Program-made: the position numbers and the translations under genes | Source: Syntrophopropionicum sp964397525 | Lineage (GTDB): Bacteria > Bacillota > Desulfotomaculia > Desulfotomaculales > Pelotomaculaceae | DNA: 64,000 nt | NCBI GenBank assembly: GCA_964397525.1 | Contig: CAYNIY010000004.1 | Location: forward strand, 16,015 to 80,014 | Direction of reading: 5' to 3' | Shown: positions 8,329-16,325 of the stretch, piece after piece | Layout of the letters: every line of letters begins with the position of its first letter | Position numbering within the stretch: the stretch's first letter is position 1 | Notes under the pieces: generated by a model | Told to the model about the DNA's origin: nothing | The model's database searches: none | Seen by the model: the letters and a program-made list of their open reading frames with translations, nothing else

Positions 8329-9298
8329 TTTGACAGAAATAGCAGCGGCTTTGGCTCGTGCTGAACGTGTGCTGATCTGTGGTCATGTGATGCCTGACGG
8401 CGATTCCCTGGGCTCTGTACTGGCAATGGGAATAATCCTGGAAACGATGGGCAAGAAGGTGACAATGGCCGGCGCAGACCAGGCGCCAGTAATATATGGT
8501 TTTTTGCCGCGCCTGGAAAAATACCAGGCTGGCCTGCCGCCGGAAGGCAAATTTGACACGCTTGTTGTTGTGGACTGCTCTGTGCCTGACAGACTGGGTG
8601 ATGGTTTTAAGGAATTGTTACACAGCGATCTGGTTGTGATCAACCTGGACCATCACATAAGCTCTGTATCTTTTGGCAAGTACAATTATATAGATCCTGC
8701 GGCTTCTGCAGTAGGAGAAATCATATACGACCTGATCCATGAAATGGGACTGGAAATCACGCTGGACATTGCCCTATGCCTCTATACAGCCATTGTCACA
8801 GACACAGGTTCATTTCAATATGACAACACATCGCCTGAGACCCTCCGCCGGGTTGCAAAATTGATGGAGATTGGTGTGCCGGCCGCAAAGGTCAATACCC
8901 TCATCTACGAGGAAAGACCAAAAGAAGTTTTTTTTCTGCTGGGCTCAGCATTGTCCACACTGACTACCAGTCCCTGCGGAAAAGTCTGTTGGATGACAGT
9001 TACGAGTGAAATGCTCCGAGATTCCAATGCGACGGACGAGCACACAGAGGGCCTGGTTAATTATGCAAAATCGATTAGAGGAGTCCAGGTGGGAATGCTT
9101 TTTCGTGAAATTAAAGAAGGCAGTTATAAAATCAGCTTCCGCTCAAAAGATTTTGTAGACGTAAACAGGCTGGCAACACCCTTTGGCGGGGGAGGACATC
9201 CGCACGCCGCCGGTTGTTTGATACAAGGCGATTTCAATGAAATAAAGGAGAAAGTTATTACAGCGGCTCTGCAGGCAGTTAGAGGAATTAACCAGTGA
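8321..9298 (+). CDS. nrnA: DHH family phosphoesterase, NrnA-like
   Basis: Probable oligoribonuclease and 3'-phosphoadenosine-5'-phosphate phosphatase, which clears short RNA fragments and pAp. The 325 aa protein has the DHH metal-binding motifs GHVMPDGDSLGS (about residues 20-31), DCSVPDR, and LDHHIS, and ends with the DHHA1 substrate-binding motif FGGGGHPHAAGC. The ATG is inside the rbfA 3' end, so translation is probably coupled. The stop overlaps the truB GTG. The family call is firm; activity on pAp versus nanoRNA is inferred from relatives. Confidence 0.92.
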   Translation: MNSLTEIAAALARAERVLICGHVMPDGDSLGSVLAMGIILETMGKKVTMAGADQAPVIYGFLPRLEKYQAGLPPEGKFDTLVVVDCSVPDRLGDGFKELLHSDLVVINLDHHISSVSFGKYNYIDPAASAVGEIIYDLIHEMGLEITLDIALCLYTAIVTDTGSFQYDNTSPETLRRVAKLMEIGVPAAKVNTLIYEERPKEVFFLLGSALSTLTTSPCGKVCWMTVTSEMLRDSNATDEHTEGLVNYAKSIRGVQVGMLFREIKEGSYKISFRSKDFVDVNRLATPFGGGGHPHAAGCLIQGDFNEIKEKVITAALQAVRGINQ

Positions 9299-10224
9299 AT
9301 GGATTTATCAATATCCTGAAGCCACCCGGCATGTCTTCTCATGATGTAGTTAATTTTGTTCGCCGGACTCTGGGTATAAAAAAAGCAGGGCATACCGGAA
9401 CACTCGATCCGGGCGCCGCGGGGGTATTGCTGATCTGCCTGGGAGGCGCAACAAGGCTGGCTGGTTATCTCATTAATGAAGATAAGGAATACAGGGCTGA
9501 AATAACCTTTGGCCTGACCACCCTTTCGGGCGACACCTTCGGTGAGATAACAGGCGAGAATGACGCATCCACTTTGAGTGAAGACGAAGTGCGTTCGGTG
9601 CTGACATATTTTCGCGGGGTAATAACCCAGGTGCCGCCGATGACATCGGCAATAAAAATTAACGGAAAGAAACTTTACAAACTGGCCAGGGCGGGGCTGA
9701 CCGTTGATCGTCCCGGCCGGATTGCTGACATAAAATACCTGGAATTTATCAGCGGCTGTGGCTGGGGTACGCCTCATCCGCGGGCACTGCTGCAGCTGAC
9801 CTGTTCGAAAGGCACTTATGTGCGGACTCTTTGTCTCGATATAGGTGACAGGCTGGGCTGCGGAGCGCTGATGTCCTTTCTGGTGAGAACCGGGGTTGGG
9901 CCTTATAAAATATCTGATGCGCTTACCCTGGAGGAACTGGTGTACCTTAATGTGAATAATACCTTGATGGAAAAGGTTATCAGCATAGATCAGGCTCTAA
10001 GTGAGCTGCCTGCTGTGTTTGTTAAAAGCGGAGCTGTCCCGGCAGTGCTGTCGGGTGCAAAACTTTATTTGCCCGGCGTGGAACAGCTGCCCTTGGATTT
10101 GCATGAGGGAGACCGGGTTCGCCTGGTTGGGCCGGAAGGCTTCCTGGCTGTAGCGGAAACGTCATTTGATCCACAGGACGTTGAACGGGTGATTTTTAAA
10201 CCTGTTTGTGTACTGCCAAGGTAA
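9295..10224 (+). CDS. truB: tRNA pseudouridine-55 synthase TruB
   Basis: TruB makes pseudouridine 55 in the T-loop of tRNAs. The 309 aa protein has the N-terminal INILKPPGMSSHDVV segment, the catalytic-Asp motif HTGTLDPGAAGVL (Asp38), SGDTFGEIT, and a C-terminal PUA-like domain. The GTG start overlaps the preceding stop (GTGA), which implies coupling. Next is ribF, 17 bases on, the standard truB-ribF pair. Confidence 0.97.
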   Translation: MNGFINILKPPGMSSHDVVNFVRRTLGIKKAGHTGTLDPGAAGVLLICLGGATRLAGYLINEDKEYRAEITFGLTTLSGDTFGEITGENDASTLSEDEVRSVLTYFRGVITQVPPMTSAIKINGKKLYKLARAGLTVDRPGRIADIKYLEFISGCGWGTPHPRALLQLTCSKGTYVRTLCLDIGDRLGCGALMSFLVRTGVGPYKISDALTLEELVYLNVNNTLMEKVISIDQALSELPAVFVKSGAVPAVLSGAKLYLPGVEQLPLDLHEGDRVRLVGPEGFLAVAETSFDPQDVERVIFKPVCVLPR

Positions 10225-10241
10225 TTTAGGAGGTATGCACA

Positions 10242-11177
10242 TTGCACATCTATCACAGCTGGCAAAGCCTTAAGTGCAAACATGAAAACATTGTGATTGG
10301 CCTTGGCAACTTTGATGGTGTTCATATCGGCCACCAGAAACTGATATTTGATCTTGTAGCGATGGCGAAGGAGTTAAACGGAACGCCGGCAGTATTCACT
10401 TTTCATCCTCACCCGCTGGCTGTTTTAAAACCTGACAGCTGCCCGCCCCAGCTTTTATCACAGGAATACAAACAGAAATTATTTGCCAGGTTGGGTGTGA
10501 AAATACTTTTAACGGTACCTTTTGATCTGAAACTGGCAGGCCTCGCCCCGGAAGATTTTGTGAAGACCATTTTGAGTGAAGAAATTGGGGCCAAGGGTGT
10601 CGTCGTGGGCTACAATTACACCTTTGGGCATCGCGGTCAGGGTACTCCGGCTCTGCTTGAAGCTCTTTCTCACAGATATAACTTTAAGCTGCAGGTAATC
10701 CAGCCTGTTACGCTCGAAGGGCATACTGTCAGCAGTACACACATCAGGAGCCTGATCATTAAAGGTGATGTTGCTGAAGCCGCAAAATTTCTGGGATATT
10801 ATCCTTTTACAGAGGGTGAGGTTGTGACCGGAGAACAGCGAGGCAGGACACTCGGCTTTCCCACCGCCAATCTCGAGATCGACGAAGATCTTCTGATGCC
10901 GCCAAACGGTGTTTATTCGGCAAGAATTTGTCATGACGGTGATACATATCACGGACTGGCGAACATCGGGTGCAAACCGACATTCCACGGCACTAAAAGA
11001 AACATTGAAGTGCATCTGCTGGATTTTTGTGATGACCTCTATGGCAAGCAGATCAGGGTCAGCTTTATCAGGCGGCTCAGAGGTGAGAGAAAGTTTGCGA
11101 CTGCTGCCGACCTGGTGAGACAAATTGAAATGGATATTAATGAAGCCAGGTTGGAATGCGCGAAAACCGGGGAGTAG
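10242..11177 (+). CDS. ribF: Bifunctional riboflavin kinase/FAD synthetase
   Basis: RibF converts riboflavin to FMN and FMN to FAD. The 311 aa protein has an N-terminal nucleotidyltransferase domain with GLGNFDGVHIGHQKL (HIGH motif), FTFHPHP and VSSTHIRSLI, then a C-terminal kinase domain with GRTLGFPTANLE and FHGTKRNIEVHLLDF. The start is TTG, 7 bases after AGGAGGT; an ATG inside the same site is out of frame. Last gene of the rimP operon; a promoter for rpsO follows. Confidence 0.96.
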   Translation: MHIYHSWQSLKCKHENIVIGLGNFDGVHIGHQKLIFDLVAMAKELNGTPAVFTFHPHPLAVLKPDSCPPQLLSQEYKQKLFARLGVKILLTVPFDLKLAGLAPEDFVKTILSEEIGAKGVVVGYNYTFGHRGQGTPALLEALSHRYNFKLQVIQPVTLEGHTVSSTHIRSLIIKGDVAEAAKFLGYYPFTEGEVVTGEQRGRTLGFPTANLEIDEDLLMPPNGVYSARICHDGDTYHGLANIGCKPTFHGTKRNIEVHLLDFCDDLYGKQIRVSFIRRLRGERKFATAADLVRQIEMDINEARLECAKTGE

Positions 11178-11211
11178 AGGCCCTGGGCAACACATATTTC
11201 AGCAGGCGGCG

Positions 11212-11240
11212 TTTACATGAATACTGTATTATGCTACAAT
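11212..11240 (+). promoter_or_regulatory. Sigma-A promoter of rpsO
   Basis: TTTACA (11212-11217), 17-base spacer, TACAAT (11235-11240), with an extended -10 TG at 11232-11233. Transcription would start about 115 bases before rpsO. Confidence 0.8.
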
Positions 11241-11284
11241 TAGAGGGTTAATATATCTGGAGTTGCCGGAATTTAATTTTCGGT

Positions 11285-11322
11285 GAACCGCAGGCTAGGG
11301 GATTTGTTCTCCAGCGGTTTTC
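11285..11322 (+). promoter_or_regulatory. Structured rpsO leader hairpin
   Basis: AACCGC (11286-11291) pairs with GCGGTT (11314-11319); inside, GGGGA pairs with TCTCC around TTTGT. A short TTTTCTT tract follows, so it could act as an attenuator. S15 often represses its own mRNA through leader structure, so an S15-binding leader is plausible but not demonstrated. Confidence 0.5.
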
Positions 11323-11362
11323 TTGGCATGCGGCGATTTTAAAACAAAAGGAGGTGAGCAGC

Positions 11363-11632
11363 ATGGCCTTGACCACTGATAAGAAACAAGAGGTTATTTC
11401 ACAGCATAAAATACATGAGAACGACACGGGTTCCCCGGAAGTACAGGTGGCAATATTGACAGTAAGGATTAATACCCTGACTGAACACCTGAAAATCCAC
11501 AAGGGAGATCACCATTCGCGGCGTGGTTTATTGATGATGGTAGGTCAGAGAAGGGCTTTGCTCAATTATCTGCGGGATCGTCATTTTGATCGATACCGTT
11601 CATTGATTGAAAAACTTGGTTTAAGGAAATAA
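11363..11632 (+). CDS. rpsO: 30S ribosomal protein S15
   Basis: S15 binds the central domain of 16S rRNA early in 30S assembly. The 89 aa product has the usual length and contains ENDTGSPEVQVAILTVRI, HKGDHHSRRGLLMMVGQRR and YLRDRHFDRY. AAAGGAGGTG lies before the ATG at 11363. It is followed by a terminator and pnp, the conserved rpsO-pnp arrangement. Confidence 0.98.
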   Translation: MALTTDKKQEVISQHKIHENDTGSPEVQVAILTVRINTLTEHLKIHKGDHHSRRGLLMMVGQRRALLNYLRDRHFDRYRSLIEKLGLRK

Positions 11633-11638
11633 TAAAAC

Positions 11639-11662
11639 AAGCGGGTGATACCCGCTTGTTTA
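11639..11662 (+). terminator. Hairpin between rpsO and pnp
   Basis: Perfect stem AAGCGGGT/ACCCGCTT around GAT followed by GTTTATT. It probably terminates part of the rpsO transcript, with pnp expressed by read-through. Confidence 0.8.
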
Positions 11663-11685
11663 TTCTACAGGAGGATAGCGCCTAT

Positions 11686-13890
11686 ATGTTAGAAAAACCA
11701 ATTTTAAAGAGAGAATTCGTCATTGGCGGCCGTCCTATGATACTGGAGACCGGCAGGATAGCCAGGCAGGCTGGCGGAGCGGTATTTGTGCGTTACGGTG
11801 ATACCACCGTTCTTTCCACTGCTACTATGGCCAAAAATATCAGGGCGGGCATCGATTTTCTCCCTCTCACCGTGGATTATGAAGAGAGGTTCTACGCCGT
11901 TGGGAAGATACCTGGCGGTTTCATTAAACGGGAGGGACGTCCGAGTGAAAAGGCTGTTCTTTCCGGCAGGCTGATTGACAGGCCGATTCGGCCGCTGTTC
12001 CCCAAAGAACTGCGCAACGACGTCCAGGTTATCTCAACAGTGATGTCGGTTGACCAGGACCATGCACCGGATATAACGGCCATGATTGGCGCGTCCGCGG
12101 CTCTGCATATATCAAGGATTCCGCTTAAACAACCCATCGCAGGGGTAATAGTCGGCCGCGTGGACGGGGAATTTGTAATTAACCCGGTTTTGTCCCAGGC
12201 CCAGCAGAGTGATTTACACCTGTTGGTAGTAGGCACCAGGGATGCTGTCATGATGGTCGAGGCAGGAGCAAAAGAAGTCCCGGAAAATATTATGCTCGAA
12301 GCAATAGCATATGGTCACAGCATAGTTGCTGAGATCGTTGATTTTATCGAGAAGTTCAGGGAAGAAGCCCTGCAGATGGGATTGGCCAAAGAAAAGATGG
12401 TTCTGGAAATCAGTGAGCCGGAAGAAGCTATGCTGAAAGCTGTAACCAGCGCCGCCACGGAAAGGCTCGACCAGGCGATCCACAAGTGTATCAGTGAAAA
12501 GCTGTCTAAGCAGGATAGAGATACATTCCTGGACGAGACAAAGGCGGAACTGCTGCAGCGGTTCCTGGAAGAATATCCCGAGGAAGCCAGCGCTATTAAT
12601 AAAATAATAGACGCGGTAGAGAAAAAGACAATCAGGAAAATAATGACGAACGAAAAGATCCGTATCGACGGCCGTGCCATCACTGAAGTTCGCCCCATAA
12701 CGGTTGAAGTTGGCGTGCTGCCGCGACCGCATGGTTCAGGACTCTTTACCCGCGGTTATACCCAGATCCTCTCCGTGGCTACCCTGGGCACCATTAGAGA
12801 GGAACAGATCCTGGACGGCCTGGGAGTGGAAGAATCAAAGAGATTTATCCACCACTATAATTTCCCGCCCTACAGTGTTGGCGAAACAAGACCGATGAGG
12901 GGCGCCGGGAGGCGTGAAATCGGTCACGGAGCCCTGGCTGAAAAAGCGCTGCTGCCGGTAATCCCAGGTGAACTTGATTTTCCTTACACCATCCGGGTGG
13001 TATCGGATGCTTTGGAATCAAACGGCTCCACATCGATGGGCAGTGTGTGCGGCGGCTGCCTGGCTTTAATGGACGCTGGTGTTCCCATCAAGGCGCCGGT
13101 GGCGGGAGTAGCTATGGGTTTAATCGCGGAAGAAAATGTTTTTACTGTCCTGACTGACATCCAGGGCTATGAGGATCACCTGGGCGATATGGACTTCAAG
13201 GTGGCCGGGACATCAAAGGGGATTACAGCCCTGCAGATGGATATAAAAATATCCGGCATAACCCAGGATGTGTTTCAGCAGGCATTGGCCCAGGCTTATG
13301 ATGGAAGGATGCATATTCTGGGAAAAATGACCGATGTGCTCCAGGCTCCCAGACCTGAGCTCTCACCTAACGCCCCGAGGATTATCCAGATCACTATCGA
13401 CCCGGATAAAATCAGGGATATTATAGGTCCGGGCGGAAAGATCATCAAGAAAATCGTTGAAGAAACGGGCGCCGATATTGATGTAGAAGATGACGGCAGG
13501 GTGTTTATTGCCGCAGTTGACCAGGAAAAAGGCAAAAAAGCCTTGCAGATCATTGAGGCTATCACCAAAGATGTGCATGCCGGTGAACTTTATAACGGCA
13601 AGGTCACGAAATGCACTGATTTTGGCTGCTTTGTTGAAGTTGTCCCCGGTATGATGGGTATGACCGGCAAAGAGGGTCTGGTGCATATATCCCAGCTTGC
13701 GCATCACAGGGTGAACAAGGTGGAAGATGTGGTCAAAGAAGGTGACATGATCCTGGTCAAAGTTATTGGTTACGATAACCAGGGCCGGCTGAAACTTTCC
13801 AAGAAAGATGCGACTCCACTGCCACAGGGAACGGAAGAAAAAGGCGACCGCGGCTATCGTCCCCCGCGCAGGGATTTTACCGGCGAATAG
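11686..13890 (+). CDS. pnp: Polyribonucleotide nucleotidyltransferase (PNPase)
   Basis: PNPase degrades RNA phosphorolytically from the 3' end. The 734 aa protein shows the two RNase PH-like halves (GDTTVLSTATM and PGGFIKREGRPSEKA in the first; RPHGSGLFTRGYTQ and SNGSTSMGSVCGG in the second), then KH (IIGPGGKIIKKIVEETG, about 565-580) and S1 (ELYNGKVTKCTDFGCFVEV). The ATG lies 10 bases after AGGAGGA. It follows the rpsO terminator and is itself followed by a clear terminator. Confidence 0.98.
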   Translation: MLEKPILKREFVIGGRPMILETGRIARQAGGAVFVRYGDTTVLSTATMAKNIRAGIDFLPLTVDYEERFYAVGKIPGGFIKREGRPSEKAVLSGRLIDRPIRPLFPKELRNDVQVISTVMSVDQDHAPDITAMIGASAALHISRIPLKQPIAGVIVGRVDGEFVINPVLSQAQQSDLHLLVVGTRDAVMMVEAGAKEVPENIMLEAIAYGHSIVAEIVDFIEKFREEALQMGLAKEKMVLEISEPEEAMLKAVTSAATERLDQAIHKCISEKLSKQDRDTFLDETKAELLQRFLEEYPEEASAINKIIDAVEKKTIRKIMTNEKIRIDGRAITEVRPITVEVGVLPRPHGSGLFTRGYTQILSVATLGTIREEQILDGLGVEESKRFIHHYNFPPYSVGETRPMRGAGRREIGHGALAEKALLPVIPGELDFPYTIRVVSDALESNGSTSMGSVCGGCLALMDAGVPIKAPVAGVAMGLIAEENVFTVLTDIQGYEDHLGDMDFKVAGTSKGITALQMDIKISGITQDVFQQALAQAYDGRMHILGKMTDVLQAPRPELSPNAPRIIQITIDPDKIRDIIGPGGKIIKKIVEETGADIDVEDDGRVFIAAVDQEKGKKALQIIEAITKDVHAGELYNGKVTKCTDFGCFVEVVPGMMGMTGKEGLVHISQLAHHRVNKVEDVVKEGDMILVKVIGYDNQGRLKLSKKDATPLPQGTEEKGDRGYRPPRRDFTGE

Positions 13891-13920
13891 AATATCCAAC
13901 GCAAGAAATATTTTGTTTAA

Positions 13921-13950
13921 AAAAAACCTCGCGCCAGAGGTTTTTTATTT
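13921..13950 (+). terminator. Rho-independent terminator after pnp
   Basis: AAAAAACCTC (13921-13930) pairs with GAGGTTTTTT (13937-13946) around GCGCCA, then ATTTT. Ends the rpsO-pnp unit. The next 140 bases to the peptidase gene show nothing else certain. Confidence 0.85.
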
Positions 13951-14092
13951 TACAATAATATTTTCTTCAATATCTCTTAAGAACAGGCTGGCTTCAGACT
14001 GCTTAAAAATGAAATCAGCTGGCTTAAAAGGATATGACTTTCGTCTTAACGAATACTTTTAATGACGGGAATTATAGGGGGTTTTTCATTCA

Positions 14093-15361
14093 ATGTTTAA
14101 AATAGTTACCCTGGATAACAAAACTCAAATCCTCACAGAAACAGTGCCCCACGTCCGCTCGGTTTCCATAGGCTTTTTTGTTGATATCGGTTCCCGGTAC
14201 GAGGCGCCTGATATAAACGGGTCCTCACATTTCATTGAGCACCTGATGTTCAAGGGAACCAGCCGGCGGTCCGCCAAAGGCATTGCTGAAGAACTGGATG
14301 CTGTAGGCGGCCAGTTAAACGCTTTTACAACCAAGGAATATACCTGTTATTATGCCCGCGTTTTGGATGAACATTTTGATCTGGCGGTGGACCTGCTGGG
14401 AGATATGCTTTTTGAATCAAAATTTGCTCCCGAAGATATCGACAGGGAAAGAAATGTTATTCTCGAAGAAATCAAAATGTATGAAGACACGCCGGATGAG
14501 CTTGTGCATGATATTTTTGCCAGTTCGATCTGGCGGGGGCACACCCTGGGACAGCCAATCATCGGCACGGCAGAGGTTATAAACAGCCTTACCAGGGATA
14601 AATTATTTGATTACTATAAAGAGAACTATAATCCCGGCCGGATGATAGTTGCTGTGGCGGGAAACATTACTCATGATGTGGTAATGAAAAAGCTGCGCCC
14701 GATTTTCGCCAACAAAGCAGGGAAGGGACACTTAAAACAGGTCGATGTTCCGGCAGCACAGCGGCAGATAGTCTGCCGCAGCAAAGATACTGAGCAGGTC
14801 CACCTGTGTGTCGGAGCACCCGGCTTGAAGTTGGATCATGAAAAAATATATGTAATGCAGACTATAAATACCATCCTGGGCGGCGGCCTCAGCTCGCGGC
14901 TTTTCCAGGAGATCCGGGAGCAGAGAGGGCTGGTTTATTCAGTTTACTCATACCATAGTTCGTATCATGATACAGGTCTCTTCGGTATTTACGCCGGCTT
15001 GAGCAAAGAAAACGTGGATGAGGTCCTGGCGCTGATATTTAAACAGGTGAGAGACATCCAGATAAAAGGGGTGAAGGAAGAGGAGCTGCACAGGGCGAAA
15101 GAGCAGCTCAAAGGCAGCCTTTTTCTGAGCCTGGAGAATGTGACCACCAGGATGAGCAGGCTGGGCAAATCCCAGCTCTATCTGGGAAAAGTCGTAACCC
15201 CGGAAGAAATCGTAAAAAAAGTGAATAAAGTTACAATCAGTGATATCCGGGAACTGGCTGAAGAAGTGCTTGATCCGGACAGTTTCTCCCTGGCCAGCAT
15301 CGGACCTTGGGACGATTGTGGCAGCCTGAAAAGAACGATTGGGGATCTGAGCGACAAATAA
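14093..15361 (+). CDS. M16 family zinc peptidase (processing-peptidase-like)
   Basis: Zinc metallopeptidase of the pitrilysin/M16B family, 422 aa. The inverted zinc motif HFIEH lies at 46-50, with the downstream ligand Glu in ERNVILEEIKMYEDTPDE (about 118-135). The C-terminal half carries the usual GGGLSSRLFQEIREQRGLVY. In Firmicutes this gene commonly follows pnp, as here. Physiological substrates are not known. The ATG is preceded by ATAGGGGG at about 11 bases. Catalytic residues are intact, so an active peptidase is expected. Confidence 0.93.
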   Translation: MFKIVTLDNKTQILTETVPHVRSVSIGFFVDIGSRYEAPDINGSSHFIEHLMFKGTSRRSAKGIAEELDAVGGQLNAFTTKEYTCYYARVLDEHFDLAVDLLGDMLFESKFAPEDIDRERNVILEEIKMYEDTPDELVHDIFASSIWRGHTLGQPIIGTAEVINSLTRDKLFDYYKENYNPGRMIVAVAGNITHDVVMKKLRPIFANKAGKGHLKQVDVPAAQRQIVCRSKDTEQVHLCVGAPGLKLDHEKIYVMQTINTILGGGLSSRLFQEIREQRGLVYSVYSYHSSYHDTGLFGIYAGLSKENVDEVLALIFKQVRDIQIKGVKEEELHRAKEQLKGSLFLSLENVTTRMSRLGKSQLYLGKVVTPEEIVKKVNKVTISDIRELAEEVLDPDSFSLASIGPWDDCGSLKRTIGDLSDK

Positions 15362-15389
15362 ATATCATGATATGCAGGGTGAAAAAGCG

Positions 15390-15851
15390 ATGGAATTTTC
15401 GATAAATATCAAGGTCAAAAGAGTGTCTGAAAACCGGGGGAAAGCAATGCCGCTGCCTCAATATGCTACTGACGGATCGGCTGGCCTGGACCTGCCCGCC
15501 TGTCTTGAGGCCCCGCTGGCGATAGCGCCGGGGTCCAGGGCAAAAATCCCGACCGGTATTGCCATTGATATACCAAACAGGCACATCGTCGGGCTGGTTT
15601 TTCCCAGAAGCGGGCTGGCCACCAGGCACGGCATATCACTGGCCAATGCCGTAGGGGTGATTGACAGTGATTACAAAGGGGAAATTATTGTGGCGCTGTG
15701 CAACCACGGTGAAAGCGAGTACGTGATCAAACCGGGGGAGAGAATGGCCCAGCTCGTTTTTGTGCCAGTATATAAGGCGACCTTGGAAGAGACTCAGGAA
15801 CTGACGGAAACAGACCGGGGAGCAGGCGGTTTTGGTTCAACCGGCAAATAA
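15390..15851 (+). CDS. dut: Deoxyuridine 5'-triphosphate nucleotidohydrolase
   Basis: Trimeric dUTPase, hydrolysing dUTP to dUMP and limiting uracil in DNA. The 153 aa product has all five motifs: ATDGSAGLDL, PRSGLA, GVIDSDYKGEI, RMAQLVF and the P-loop-like RGAGGFGSTG at the C-terminus. The ATG at 15390 follows AGGGTG; an in-frame ATG at 15372 lacks a ribosome site. It starts 28 bases after the peptidase gene and is probably co-transcribed. Confidence 0.97.
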   Translation: MEFSINIKVKRVSENRGKAMPLPQYATDGSAGLDLPACLEAPLAIAPGSRAKIPTGIAIDIPNRHIVGLVFPRSGLATRHGISLANAVGVIDSDYKGEIIVALCNHGESEYVIKPGERMAQLVFVPVYKATLEETQELTETDRGAGGFGSTGK

Positions 15852-15934
15852 CGGAACAGTAACGACTATTTTATATTATCGATGCATATCCTCAGCAAAA
15901 TATCTTTTTAAAAACATCCCTTTCACTGCACGGC

Positions 15935-15989
15935 GCTATTAGAGAAGAAAAACAATTATTTTAAAGTCATTCTGATTATTGAAGTCATT
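15935..15989 (+). repeat. 55-base direct repeat, left copy at the N run
   Basis: Identical to 16090-16144, starting GCTATTAGAGAAG and ending GAAGTCATT. It directly abuts the N run. Confidence 0.9.
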
Positions 15990-16089
15990 NNNNNNNNNNN
16001 NNNNNNNNNNNNNNNNNNNNNNNNNNNNNNNNNNNNNNNNNNNNNNNNNNNNNNNNNNNNNNNNNNNNNNNNNNNNNNNNNNNNNNNNN
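15990..16089. other. Assembly gap of 100 N
   Basis: Exactly 100 N, the usual placeholder for unknown length. The identical 55-base flanks suggest the contigs overlap and that no sequence is missing. Confidence 0.95.
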
Positions 16090-16144
16090 GCTATTAGAGA
16101 AGAAAAACAATTATTTTAAAGTCATTCTGATTATTGAAGTCATT
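16090..16144 (+). repeat. 55-base direct repeat, right copy at the N run
   Basis: Identical to 15935-15989. See the left copy. Confidence 0.9.
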
Positions 16145-16197
16145 GCTATGAATCAAATTATATGATTCGTTTATCGTGATGCAGTTAACGCGTGTAA

Positions 16198-16253
16198 ATT
16201 CTGAACGAAGTGAAGAATCTGGTCTAAGATCCTTCGCTTCGCTCAGGATGACA
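16198..16253. repeat. Inverted repeat family R4, second copy
   Basis: ATTCTGAACGAAGTGAAG pairs with CTTCGCTTCGCTCAGGAT around a short centre. Same family as 819-879. Confidence 0.8.
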
Positions 16254-16325
16254 ATGGGCGCTAAGGGCGACATCGCTTGAAGCCTGTTGTCAGGATAGAA
16301 ATTTTTATGAATGAGGATGTGTTTG

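Larger units (their letters stand above)
15852..16325. other. Gene-poor gap with N run and duplicated flanks
   Basis: The 474 bases hold a 100-base N run, the same 55-base sequence on both sides of it, and one R4 inverted repeat (16198-16253). No gene is visible. If the 55-base copies are one sequence, the true gap is about 320 bases. Confidence 0.8.

Noticed and set aside
13808..14062. 84-codon plus frame over the pnp end and terminator
   Set aside because: It starts inside pnp and crosses the terminator; no ribosome site or family.
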